From Lachnospiraceae bacterium 10-1 (GTDB lineage: Bacteria; Bacillota; Clostridia; Lachnospirales; Lachnospiraceae), in NCBI GenBank assembly GCA_000403495.2, contig KE159818.1:124001-188000 (forward strand): a DNA stretch of 64,000 nucleotides, given 5' to 3'. Made by a program: the position numbers and the translations under genes. Below, piece by piece: positions 9,418 through 17,820 of this stretch (positions within the stretch are counted from its first letter, which is position 1; each line of letters opens with the position of its first letter). Under the pieces are notes generated by a model. That model searched no databases. It was given only the letters and a program-made list of their open reading frames with translations, and was not told the DNA's origin.

Positions 9418-10688
9418 TATTCATCACCTGCCTTAATCAATGTTTTTCCACTTGCAAGATAATTATCCGGATAGTCTTCTTTTGAAGTAACTCCGAATAT
9501 GCAGGAGTTCTTGCCTACTGTAATTCCCTCTGGTATTACACTCTTTTCTCCTACTGTAACAATACCATTGCTGTAAATATGAGGATCTGTTTCGTTAGGT
9601 ACTTCCTCCCCGAATCCTAACTTCACATAATTTCCTACTTCAACATTTTCTGCTATGATAGCCTTGTAAACCTCACATCCATCGCCAATCACCGTATTAT
9701 TCATGATAATCGAATCACGGACAATGGTATCTTTTCCTATGGTAACGCCACAGCCGATCACGGAATTATAAACCTTGCCGTAAATATCCGTTCCCTCGCC
9801 TATAATACTTCTTTCCACCACTGTATTATCAGCAAAATACTGAGGCGGAAGAATCTCACTGCGTGTATAGATCTTCCAATATTCTTCATACAGGTTAAAC
9901 TCAGGAACAATATCGATCAGCTCCATATTTGCTTCCCAATAAGAATTCAGTGTTCCTACATCCTTCCAGTAGCCATTAAACTCAAAGGCGTAAAGAGGAT
10001 CACCTTTTCCATGACAATAAGGAATAATATGCTTTCCAAAGTCAAGCCCAGGCTGCTCTGCATTGGCAAGCAGTGCCTCCTTTAAAGTCTTCCAGTTAAA
10101 AATATAGATGCCCATAGATGCTAAATTGCTTCTGGGATTTGCAGGCTTTTCTTCAAAATCTGTAATCTTCCTGCTTTCATCTGTGATCATAATGCCAAAG
10201 CGCTTTGCCTCTTCAATGGGGACGGGCATAACCGCTATGGTAACCTCTGCTCCTTTTTCCTTGTGAAAATCCAGCATAACCTCATAGTCCATCTTGTAAA
10301 TATGATCCCCGGAAAGTATCAGAATGTATTCCGGATTAAAGCTGTCCATATAATCCAGATTCTGATAGATCGCGTTAGCAGTACCGGTATACCACTCACT
10401 GTTGGCACTCTTTTCATAGGGCGGAAGAACCGTGACACCCCCTATATTCCTGTCCAGATCCCAGGGAATACCAATTCCAATGTGAGTATTAAGTCGTAAG
10501 GGCTGATATTGCGTCAGGACTCCAACTGTATCTACCCCCGAATTAATACAATTGCTCAAAGGAAAGTCAATAATACGGTATTTTCCCCCAAATGATACCG
10601 CCGGCTTGGCCACTTTGGATGTAAGTACTCCCAGTCTGCTTCCCTGACCACCTGCTAACAACATGGCAATCATCTCTTTTTTAATCAT
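9417..10688 (-). CDS. glgC: Glucose-1-phosphate adenylyltransferase catalytic subunit
   Basis: Makes ADP-glucose from ATP and glucose-1-phosphate, the committed step of glycogen synthesis. 423 residues, normal length. The N-terminal motif [16 protein letters not shown] plus [19 protein letters not shown] is intact; GDHIYKMDY (substrate Asp) and FEEKP are also present, followed by the beta-helix domain. The ATG is preceded by AGAGGTGATG. It leads a glgC-glgD-spoVG unit driven by a promoter at 10760-10788. In the Bacillus order this slot next to spoVG is held by glmU, another nucleotidyl-transferase; here glgC and glgD occupy it. Confidence 0.96.
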   Translation of the reverse strand: MIKKEMIAMLLAGGQGSRLGVLTSKVAKPAVSFGGKYRIIDFPLSNCINSGVDTVGVLTQYQPLRLNTHIGIGIPWDLDRNIGGVTVLPPYEKSANSEWYTGTANAIYQNLDYMDSFNPEYILILSGDHIYKMDYEVMLDFHKEKGAEVTIAVMPVPIEEAKRFGIMITDESRKITDFEEKPANPRSNLASMGIYIFNWKTLKEALLANAEQPGLDFGKHIIPYCHGKGDPLYAFEFNGYWKDVGTLNSYWEANMELIDIVPEFNLYEEYWKIYTRSEILPPQYFADNTVVERSIIGEGTDIYGKVYNSVIGCGVTIGKDTIVRDSIIMNNTVIGDGCEVYKAIIAENVEVGNYVKLGFGEEVPNETDPHIYSNGIVTVGEKSVIPEGITVGKNSCIFGVTSKEDYPDNYLASGKTLIKAGDE

Positions 10689-10759
10689 GTCATCACCTCT
10701 TACAAGTAATTTTTATTGCTTCATTTCTAATACAGGTACCAATAGTAGCAATTTTGAAT

Positions 10760-10788
10760 AGTATACCATATATTTAGTAAAAAGTGAA
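10760..10788 (-). promoter_or_regulatory. Promoter for glgC-glgD-spoVG
   Basis: Minus-strand -35 TTCACT (10783-10788), 17-bp spacer, -10 TATACT (10760-10765), about 70 bp upstream of the glgC start. The -10 is one mismatch from consensus; the -35 matches four of six. Confidence 0.6.
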
Positions 10789-10935
10789 TATTTTTTACAA
10801 AAATATTCGCATAAAAACAGATTTTTATGTAGATTTTTTACAATATTCTACATGTCCAAAAAGTATTTATTCATTAATTTCACAATATTTTGTGTATAGC
10901 ACCCTTTTACATCCTCTATTTTGTTAAAAATACCA

Positions 10936-10964
10936 TTGGTTTTTATTGTCTAATTATATATAAT
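10936..10964 (+). promoter_or_regulatory. Promoter for murC
   Basis: -35 TTGGTT (10936-10941), 17-bp spacer, perfect -10 TATAAT (10959-10964). It lies about 70 bp upstream of the murC ATG at 11033. Confidence 0.65.
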
Positions 10965-11032
10965 TATGTTAAAACTATTAAATGCGGCCTGGCAGTTCAG
11001 CCCCATACATTTATAAAAACGGAGGTTTTTCC

Positions 11033-12412
11033 ATGTATCAGTTAGATTTTAAGCATCCCATTCACATATACTTTATGGGAATCGGCGGCATCAGCATGAG
11101 CGGTCTTGCCGAAGTTCTCCTTGAAAAGGGATTTACTATTTCCGGTTCCGACGTGAAGGCTTCGCCATTAACCAAGCTTCTTGAGGACAAAGGCTGTACC
11201 ATTTATTATGGTCAAAAAAAAGAAAATGTAAAAAAAGACATTGATCTGATGGTATATACCAGTGCAATTCATCCTGATAATCCTGAATTTATTGCCACAC
11301 AGGAAATGCAGATTCCTTCCTTAAGCCGGGCACAGCTTTTAGGACAGATGATGAAAAACTACAAACTCCCTGTTGCAGTCAGCGGTACACATGGTAAGAC
11401 CACCACTACTTCCATGATATCGGAAATTCTTTTAGCCGCCAAAACCGATCCAACACTTTCTATCGGAGGCATATTAAAGTCCATAGGCGGAAATATCCGG
11501 GTAGGACATGGGGATTTATTTGTAACGGAAGCTTGTGAATACACCAACAGTTTTTTAAGCTTTTTTCCTAAAATAGGAATTATACTTAATATAGAAGAAG
11601 ACCATCTGGACTTTTTCAAGGATATTCATGCTATCCGTGATTCTTTTCACAAGTTTGCCGCTCTTCTTCCTCCTGATGGCACCTTAATTATCAATGGAGA
11701 AATTCCTGAAATACAAACTATTCTCTCAGGGCTTTCCTGTAAGGTCATTACTTATGGAAGCAGTGACTCTTTTGATTACTGGCCAGAGCAGATTACTTAT
11801 AACGAAACAGGCTGTGCCAGCTTTACCATAGCAGAAAGAAGCGGAGAAAAAAGACGTATTTCCCTTGGGATTGCGGGAGAACATAATATATATAATGCCC
11901 TCTCTGCAATTGCTTTATCTGATCTGTTATCCATTGATTTTTCTGCTTTATCATCCGCTTTGCTTCATTTTCACGGTACACAGCGGCGTTTTGAATACAA
12001 AGGCACTTTAAACGGTGCTGTTATAATAGATGATTATGCACATCACCCCACAGAAATTACTGCAACTTTAAATACTGCGGTCAATTATCCCCATAAAGAT
12101 CTCTGGTGTGTATTTCAGCCCCATACTTACACCCGGACCAAAGCTTTTATGAAGGACTTTGCCAGGGCCCTGTCTTTAGCAGACCATATTGTACTGGCAG
12201 ACATTTACCCTGCCAGGGAAACGGACGATCTTGGAATCAGCTCCGCAACCCTTCAAAAAGAAATAGAAGCACTTGGAAAAAAATGCAGCTATTTCCCTTC
12301 TTTTTCGGAAATAGAAAATTTTCTTATAAAAAATTTATCATCCGGTGATTTGTTGATAACTATGGGGGCCGGCGATGTTGTAAACATTGGGGAAAACCTG
12401 TTAAAAAATTAA
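11033..12412 (+). CDS. murC: UDP-N-acetylmuramate--L-alanine ligase
   Basis: Adds L-alanine to UDP-MurNAc in peptidoglycan precursor synthesis. Signature features are MGIGGISMSGLAEVL (UDP-binding loop), the ATP loop SGTHGKTTTTSM, DYAHHPTEI and FQPHTYTRTKAF. I start at the ATG at 11033 with GGAGG eight bases upstream; the in-frame ATG at 10982 has no ribosome site and gives a non-conserved extension. The 459-residue product is normal length. It is followed by a terminator, so it is a single-gene unit separate from dnaD. MurF and Ddl of the same pathway are encoded at 20994-23427. Confidence 0.96.
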   Translation: MYQLDFKHPIHIYFMGIGGISMSGLAEVLLEKGFTISGSDVKASPLTKLLEDKGCTIYYGQKKENVKKDIDLMVYTSAIHPDNPEFIATQEMQIPSLSRAQLLGQMMKNYKLPVAVSGTHGKTTTTSMISEILLAAKTDPTLSIGGILKSIGGNIRVGHGDLFVTEACEYTNSFLSFFPKIGIILNIEEDHLDFFKDIHAIRDSFHKFAALLPPDGTLIINGEIPEIQTILSGLSCKVITYGSSDSFDYWPEQITYNETGCASFTIAERSGEKRRISLGIAGEHNIYNALSAIALSDLLSIDFSALSSALLHFHGTQRRFEYKGTLNGAVIIDDYAHHPTEITATLNTAVNYPHKDLWCVFQPHTYTRTKAFMKDFARALSLADHIVLADIYPARETDDLGISSATLQKEIEALGKKCSYFPSFSEIENFLIKNLSSGDLLITMGAGDVVNIGENLLKN

Positions 12413-12538
12413 TTTTCCACATTATCCACATATTTTAGTTAAAAAATATGCTTAAAATATGTGGATATTTTTTTGCCTGAAATAATTGGATTTTTCAAAG
12501 ATTTCTATAAAATATCCACATTGTCCACACTATCCACA
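12413..12538 (+). promoter_or_regulatory. Cluster of DnaA-box-like 9-mers
   Basis: Six 9-mers related to the DnaA box TTATCCACA lie between murC and dnaD. On the plus strand: TTTTCCACA (12413), TTATCCACA (12422, exact consensus), ATATCCACA (12512), TTGTCCACA (12521) and CTATCCACA (12530). On the minus strand: ATATCCACA (12460-12468). The first two and the last three are directly abutting with a 9-bp period. The box at 12422 and the inverted box fall in the arms of the murC terminator, so their presence may be partly structural, but the triple at 12512-12538 is not. Location upstream of dnaD and a helicase-loader gene suggests DnaA control of that operon or a DnaA-titration site. Confidence 0.6.
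12424..12474 (+). terminator. Terminator after murC
   Basis: Perfect 14-bp stem, ATCCACATATTTTA (12424-12437) with its complement at 12453-12466, followed by a T-rich tail. It begins about 11 bp after the murC stop. Confidence 0.85.
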
Positions 12539-12585
12539 TTATTGATAAAGCCTTGAAAATACTGGGATTTTTAGAATTTTTCCTA

Positions 12586-12614
12586 TTTCAATTTTCCAAT
12601 CCTTGTGCTATAAT
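12586..12614 (+). promoter_or_regulatory. Extended -10 promoter for dnaD-dnaC-prs
   Basis: Perfect -10 TATAAT at 12609-12614 preceded by TGC, which forms an extended -10 (TGNTATAAT). The -35 region is weak. It lies 45 bp upstream of the dnaD start and about 50 bp downstream of the last DnaA-like box. Confidence 0.6.
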
Positions 12615-12658
12615 TCAAGATGCTTTAATTCGTGTAAAAAAGGTTAGGTGTTTGCTTC

Positions 12659-13720
12659 ATGGCTCACTTTAAAATTTATCAGGAAAACTGTGCTGATGTT
12701 ACTGTTGTGTCAAACATATTTATTGATGAATATATGAAAGACGCCAACGACGCACAGCTAAAAATATATCTATATCTGCTCCGTATGATGAGCGCTGGTT
12801 TATCTACCAGCGTTTCGAATATTGCCGACCAATTCAATCATACGGAAAAAGATGTGGTAAGGGCTCTTAAATATTGGGAAAAGAACCGGCTGCTTACGTT
12901 AGAGTATGATGACTCTAAAAACTTATCCGGTATTCAGCTCCTTGATTTTTCCAAAAAAACGGACAAGGGATTTAAAGAAACTACCTGCCTTGCTCCGGTA
13001 GTTAAGCTGCCCGCAAAAGCAGAACCGGCAGGTGAAAATCCGGATTATTCCAAGCCCTGTTATAGTCTTGACCAGTTGAAGGAATTTAAAAACAATGAAG
13101 AAACCGCACAAATTCTTTTTGTGGCAGAACAATATCTTGGAAAACCATTAAGTCCTTCCGAAATCAAAACAATTCTTTTCTTTACGGACCGGCTTGGATT
13201 TTCTGAAGATTTAATTGATTATTTGATTCAGTACTGTGTAGACAAAGGCAAAAAAGATTTCCGCTATATCGAAAAGGTTGCAATCAGCTGGGCGCAGGAA
13301 GGAATAAGCACCCCTAAGCAGGCCGCCAAATATGTGGTAAAATATGACAAAACCGTCTATTCTGTGATGAAGGCCCTTGGCAAATCCGGAACGCCTACCA
13401 AAGCGGAAGCCGGTTTCGTCAGCAGATGGATCAAAGAATATGGTTTTACTTCTGATATTATTATGGAAGCCTGCAATCGTACCGTAATGGCCACAGACAA
13501 GCACCGTTTTGAATATGCAGACAGCATTTTGACAAGCTGGCATAAAAACCAGGTACATAATCAATCTGATATTAAAGTGCTGGACGAAGCCTATGCCAAA
13601 AGCAAAGCGGCCGGAGCAAGGCCTCAGGCAAGAGTATCCTCCCAATACAGTCAGTTTAATCAATTTATGCATACGGATTATGATTTTGATGCATTAGAAA
13701 AAGAAATTTTAAGTAATTAA
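12659..13720 (+). CDS. dnaD: DnaD-domain replication initiation protein
   Basis: A 353-residue primosome-type protein. The N-terminal part (about residues 20-100, IYLYLLRMMSAGLSTSVSNIADQFNHTEKDVVRALKYWE interrupted by loops) is a winged-helix DDBH1-like domain. Two DnaD (DDBH2) domains follow, roughly residues 145-215 and 230-305; the second ends near FEYADSILTSWHK, a typical DDBH2 terminus. In Bacillus DnaD and DnaB help load the replicative helicase; here dnaD is followed 24 bp later by a helicase-loader ATPase gene, an arrangement consistent with that role. The ribosome site is weak (AGGTG). DnaA-like boxes lie upstream. Confidence 0.88.
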   Translation: MAHFKIYQENCADVTVVSNIFIDEYMKDANDAQLKIYLYLLRMMSAGLSTSVSNIADQFNHTEKDVVRALKYWEKNRLLTLEYDDSKNLSGIQLLDFSKKTDKGFKETTCLAPVVKLPAKAEPAGENPDYSKPCYSLDQLKEFKNNEETAQILFVAEQYLGKPLSPSEIKTILFFTDRLGFSEDLIDYLIQYCVDKGKKDFRYIEKVAISWAQEGISTPKQAAKYVVKYDKTVYSVMKALGKSGTPTKAEAGFVSRWIKEYGFTSDIIMEACNRTVMATDKHRFEYADSILTSWHKNQVHNQSDIKVLDEAYAKSKAAGARPQARVSSQYSQFNQFMHTDYDFDALEKEILSN

Positions 13721-13744
13721 GAAACCTTTTAAGGAGAAGTTACT

Positions 13745-14716
13745 GTGGCATTAAATAATACGCAATATGATGCGATCATACGGGAATATGAAGATAAGCA
13801 GACACGAAACAGGCATCTTTTAGAAGAGCGTACTGCTGAAGTTTATGCAAAGGTAGACGGTTACCGCACTCTTTGCGAATCTATTTCCACTATTTCCGTT
13901 ATGCAGGGGAAAAAGCTTTTGGATGGAGATGCGCATGCTTTGACAGATCTCCACTCGGAAATACAAAATCTTATTTCCATGAAAAATCAGCTTCTTGTAA
14001 GCGCAGGTTATCCTGCTGATTACTTAGAGCCTGTCTATGACTGTCCTAACTGTAAGGACACCGGTTACATAAAGGGAGCAAAATGTCATTGCTTTAAGCA
14101 GAAAGTGATTGATATTTTATATGAACAGTCCGGTATACAGGAATTGTTAAAAAGAGAAAACTTTAGTGTACTTTCTTATCAGTATTATGAAGGTGAAGAT
14201 CTTGAACGCTTTCAAAATACGGTAAATGCATGCAGAAACTTTATAAAAACTTTCGATTCAGACTACCACAATTTATTTTTTTATGGTACAGTGGGTACGG
14301 GAAAATCTTTTCTTTCCGAATGCATTGCAAAAGAACTGATAGAAAAGGGATGTTCTGTAATATATTCCAGTTCCGTTAAACTTTTTGAAACCTTATCCGT
14401 TAACATATATGACTATAAAAGTAAATCCGTTTATTCCGATTCAAATGCAGATTTGTATGGCTGTGATCTTCTGATCATTGATGACCTTGGAACAGAATAT
14501 TCCAGAAATGTAAACCCTGCCATACTTTTTTCTCTCTTAAATGAGAGGCATATTAACCGGAAATCTACTATTATTTCTACTAATCTGTCTTTGGAAGATT
14601 TTCGCAACTTATATTCGGACCGGATATTTTCCAGAATATCTAATCAATACAGCATCTATAAATTTACCGGACCTGATATCCGGATGATAAAAAAAAGACT
14701 GCAAAACAGAAAGTGA
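13745..14716 (+). CDS. DnaC/DnaI-type helicase loader ATPase
   Basis: A 323-residue AAA+ ATPase. A zinc site is formed by Cys100, Cys103, Cys114 and Cys116 in CPNCKDTGYIKGAKCHC, as in DnaI-type loaders. Walker A is GTVGTGKS (181-188) and Walker B is LLIIDD (242-247); the conserved RISNQYSIYKFTGPDIR region at the C-terminus holds the arginine finger. It would load the replicative helicase at origins or restart sites. The start is GTG at 13745 with AAGGAG nine bases upstream. The stop overlaps the reading region of the next gene, so dnaD, this gene and prs form one operon. Confidence 0.88.
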   Translation: MALNNTQYDAIIREYEDKQTRNRHLLEERTAEVYAKVDGYRTLCESISTISVMQGKKLLDGDAHALTDLHSEIQNLISMKNQLLVSAGYPADYLEPVYDCPNCKDTGYIKGAKCHCFKQKVIDILYEQSGIQELLKRENFSVLSYQYYEGEDLERFQNTVNACRNFIKTFDSDYHNLFFYGTVGTGKSFLSECIAKELIEKGCSVIYSSSVKLFETLSVNIYDYKSKSVYSDSNADLYGCDLLIIDDLGTEYSRNVNPAILFSLLNERHINRKSTIISTNLSLEDFRNLYSDRIFSRISNQYSIYKFTGPDIRMIKKRLQNRK

Positions 14717-14724
14717 GGAACTTC

Positions 14725-15915
14725 ATGTCAAAACGAGAAGAAAAAAGAAATTTGGAAACAATTCCTGTCGGCACTCTCGGAATTATTCCCTTAGAGGGAT
14801 GTAAAGCTCTTGGCAAAATGGTAGATGATTATCTGGTAAAATGGCGTACTGTTCGTGAAAGCGAGCATAAAGAAAGTCTTGCCTTTGCAGGCTATCAAAG
14901 AGATTCTTATATTTTGCAGGCAAAGGTCCCCCGTTTCGGCTCCGGCGAAGCAAAAGGAATCATTCTTGAGTCTGTACGTGGAACTGATTTATATCTTTTG
15001 GTAGACGTTGCCAATTATAGTCTGACCTATTCTCTTTGTGGTCATCAAAATCATATGTCCCCCGATGATCATTATCAGGACTTAAAGAGAATTATTGCCG
15101 CTGTAGGCGGTAAAGCAAGACGGATTACCGTCATCATGCCTTTTCTTTATGAGAGCAGACAGCACAAAAGAACTACAAGGGAATCTCTTGACTGTGCACT
15201 TGCATTACAGGAAATGGTTCATATGGGTGTTGACAATATTATCACTTTTGACGCTCATGATCCCAGAGTGCAGAATGCAATTCCCTTAAATGGATTTGAG
15301 ACAGTCCAGCCTACCTATCAGTTTATTAAAGGGTTGCTAAAAAGCGTTCCCGATCTTCAAATTGATTCAGGACATATGATGGTGATCAGCCCGGATGAAG
15401 GAGGCATGTCACGTGCCATTTATATGGCCAATGTACTTGGACTTGATATGGGTATGTTCTACAAAAGAAGAGATTATACACGTATCGTAAATGGCCGCAA
15501 CCCTATTGTTGCACATGAATTTTTAGGATCCTCCGTAGAAGGAAAAGATATGGTTATTATCGACGATATGATTTCTTCCGGTGAAAGCGTCCTTGAAGTT
15601 GCTACTGCATTAAAGGAAAGAAAAGCCCGCAAAATTTTCATCTGTGCAACTTTTGGTTTGTTTACCAATGGACTTGAACGTTTTGATAAAGCATATGAAA
15701 ATAAAATGATAGATAAAGTTCTTACCACTAACTTAATCTATCAGACCCCTGATCTTTTAGATCGCGAATGGTACGTTAACTGCGATTTAAGCAAATATAT
15801 TGCATACCTGATAGACACTCTTAACCATGATGCTTCTATCAGTGATTTGTTAGATCCTAATGAACGAATTCAAAGTGTAGTTGCCAGATATAAAGCAGGG
15901 GAAGAAATCGATTAA
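14725..15915 (+). CDS. prs: Ribose-phosphate pyrophosphokinase, long divergent form
   Basis: Makes PRPP from ribose-5-phosphate and ATP. The PRPP-binding loop VIIDDMISSGES and the KRRDYTRI region identify the family. Product length is 396 residues against about 315 for standard Prs, owing to an N-terminal extension (MSKREEKRNLE and onward) and insertions; ESVRGTDLYLL and FLYESRQHKRTTRES replace the usual ESVRGCDVF and PYARQDRK segments. I start at the ATG at 14725 with GAGG upstream; an in-frame GTG at 14713 overlaps the previous stop. A terminator follows. Such long forms occur in clostridia; whether a standard Prs is also present cannot be seen here. Confidence 0.85.
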   Translation: MSKREEKRNLETIPVGTLGIIPLEGCKALGKMVDDYLVKWRTVRESEHKESLAFAGYQRDSYILQAKVPRFGSGEAKGIILESVRGTDLYLLVDVANYSLTYSLCGHQNHMSPDDHYQDLKRIIAAVGGKARRITVIMPFLYESRQHKRTTRESLDCALALQEMVHMGVDNIITFDAHDPRVQNAIPLNGFETVQPTYQFIKGLLKSVPDLQIDSGHMMVISPDEGGMSRAIYMANVLGLDMGMFYKRRDYTRIVNGRNPIVAHEFLGSSVEGKDMVIIDDMISSGESVLEVATALKERKARKIFICATFGLFTNGLERFDKAYENKMIDKVLTTNLIYQTPDLLDREWYVNCDLSKYIAYLIDTLNHDASISDLLDPNERIQSVVARYKAGEEID

Positions 15916-15992
15916 TTCATTCATCATACCTTGCCAGAGGCATAAGCAGCAAACTCTGTGAGGCTTCGCGTGTCAGCTTATTGTAACAGCAA

Positions 15993-16027
15993 AAAGCAGG
16001 AAAGCACTATATATGTTTTCCTGCTTT
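15993..16027. terminator. Terminator between prs and the DUF6044 gene
   Basis: AAAGCAGGAAA at 15993-16003 pairs with TTTCCTGCTTT at 16017-16027 around a 13-nt loop. It lies between convergent genes and can work for both. Flanking bases 15916-15992 and 16028-16080 show no gene. Confidence 0.75.
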
Positions 16028-16080
16028 ATATAATTTACCAAGGATACTCATAATTACTGTTGCTTTTTATTTTATGGCTC

Positions 16081-17820
16081 TCACTGCACCTGATACACAT
16101 ACAGGGTATAGGGTGATGATTCATGGGTATAGGTTCCTGCATGCAAAAGCCCGGCCTCCCGGGCATTGGTTAATTTTACCCTGGAAAAGATAAATTCACC
16201 TCCAAGGGCCTGAAAGGCATCCACATTAATGTAAATGTCCTGTTCCTGTACCTGATAAGTACGAAAGCCATTTACAATAGAAAGATCCGTTCCGGAATAC
16301 AAATAGGCTCTTGCTCCCCAATCATCAAAATATATTCTGCTCTCCTCAACCCGCTCAAGAGCCGGTGCAATTATCCTGCGGAAAGCTTCTTTATATTCCT
16401 GAGAATAAAATCCAAGATAACCGTCTAAAGTGGAAATACCATTATATTCCAGAGTAGCAGGGTAAAATCCATATGCCGCAGACCATTCCCCCTTATAGCC
16501 CAAATCCTGTTTCGCCTCTTCAAACAATTCTGCTGAGTAAAACTCCCCATAACTTAACTGATCCGTGGTTTTTCCTTTAAGTAAATGGTACGCCTGACTA
16601 TAACAGGTATGATACAAATCATTATAACGTGTTCCGGAAAGTACAATAATGCAGACAGCAAATAAGGCAAGCACATCTGCAAAGATTTTCATGCTCTTTC
16701 TCTGGCTGTCGTATAACCGTTTCAGTACAAGAAAAAAAGCGGCATACCAGATAAAAGGGCTGAAAAATATGGTTCTGTTAAACTGCCAGCCGGTCAGAGG
16801 CGGACAAATGGTTTCTATTACTCTTCTAAACCCCTCCCAATAATAAATCCCGTAAACTACACTGTTAAAAACAAGCACCAGCATGAGGAGATTATACAAA
16901 TCATGGAAAATTCCTTTAAATTCTTTCTTTTTTATATAAGTTAAGTTCAAATAAATAAAGTAAATCATGCATGCCGGCATAATCAGATATTTATGCATAC
17001 TCTCCGCATGAAACATTCCATTTACAAATACATCTCCTATGGTCTTTATAATTTCTTTTGCAGTAAAACTCCCTTCCTGCATAGTGGTGCGGATTGTTAT
17101 TTCATCACTTAACAGCATTGTTCCAAACAACCTGTATTCGAAGGCAATGCATCCGGCCGACAGCACACAAACAGCAAGAAAAATCCTGCCTGGAAAGCGC
17201 CTGTCCTTAATCCACAGCCAGATTAAGGAAACTGCCATATAGGCCAGGATAAACAATCCAAAATAGGAAAAATAGGATAAAAACGGATAAAAAAATAATG
17301 CCGCATACCATTTAAAAGAAGGGGATTTGTAAAGTTTACGCATCAGATAAATCACAAGAGGTATGGAGGCAAAAGGAATTCCAAAAGCTGGAAATACATT
17401 TAAGATTCCATAAGCAAATCCCATAAGATAAATCAGCGGCTTATAAACCTCATATTTTTCTCCATACATATCTTTTGCCAAAAGAATGCATGAAAACAAT
17501 GCAATGATTATTTTAAGCAGATACCCTGTAACATAGGCCGGATAATCCGGCAGAATCATGTAAAGCATTGTATATAAAGAGAATTCCGACGGAAGTACAT
17601 CTCTGCTGATTCCGCCTAAAAATGGAACATCCACTCCATGAGTCCAGAAAGTATTTGTACTTTTCATCATTTGAAACTGCGGTGTAAATAAATCAAGATT
17701 GTCATGAACAGCTATAATACTGTCCTTTCCGCAGATAAAAAACACGCCTCCGGCAAATATAAGAAAACCGGCAATGATCACAAGATACCAGTGCGAAATC
17801 AGTTTTTTCAATTCTTTCAA
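16081..17820 (-). CDS. Polytopic membrane protein, DUF6044 (YkoS)-like
   Basis: A 579-residue membrane protein. About ten hydrophobic segments span residues 12-400, followed by a soluble C-terminal domain of about 150 residues (TRYNDLYHTCYSQAYH onward). The N-terminal loop after helix 1 contains VHDNLDLF, the conserved acidic loop of DUF6044/YkoS proteins; this resembles the extracytoplasmic acidic loop of GT-C glycosyltransferases. It starts with TTG, overlapping the stop of the glycosyltransferase gene by 4 bp (TTGA), as in the ykoT-ykoS pair of Bacillus. The pair probably moves a lipid-linked sugar to a surface polymer. That role is inference; the family is uncharacterised. Confidence 0.75.
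   Translation of the reverse strand: MKELKKLISHWYLVIIAGFLIFAGGVFFICGKDSIIAVHDNLDLFTPQFQMMKSTNTFWTHGVDVPFLGGISRDVLPSEFSLYTMLYMILPDYPAYVTGYLLKIIIALFSCILLAKDMYGEKYEVYKPLIYLMGFAYGILNVFPAFGIPFASIPLVIYLMRKLYKSPSFKWYAALFFYPFLSYFSYFGLFILAYMAVSLIWLWIKDRRFPGRIFLAVCVLSAGCIAFEYRLFGTMLLSDEITIRTTMQEGSFTAKEIIKTIGDVFVNGMFHAESMHKYLIMPACMIYFIYLNLTYIKKKEFKGIFHDLYNLLMLVLVFNSVVYGIYYWEGFRRVIETICPPLTGWQFNRTIFFSPFIWYAAFFLVLKRLYDSQRKSMKIFADVLALFAVCIIVLSGTRYNDLYHTCYSQAYHLLKGKTTDQLSYGEFYSAELFEEAKQDLGYKGEWSAAYGFYPATLEYNGISTLDGYLGFYSQEYKEAFRRIIAPALERVEESRIYFDDWGARAYLYSGTDLSIVNGFRTYQVQEQDIYINVDAFQALGGEFIFSRVKLTNAREAGLLHAGTYTHESSPYTLYVYQVQ

Larger units (their letters stand above)
10689..11032. other. Divergent intergenic region glgC / murC
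   Basis: A 344-bp AT-rich gap between divergent glgC and murC. It holds one promoter facing each way (listed separately). The middle, about 10790-10930, has runs of A and T and two copies of ATATT-containing repeats, but I see no gene, RNA or riboswitch there. Confidence 0.6.

Noticed and set aside
12413-12658. Chromosomal origin (oriC) at the DnaA-box cluster
   Set aside because: dnaA and dnaN are not adjacent, there is no AT-rich unwinding region with trio-like repeats that I can recognise, and most window genes point left, implying the origin is elsewhere. A regulatory or titration cluster is the safer reading.
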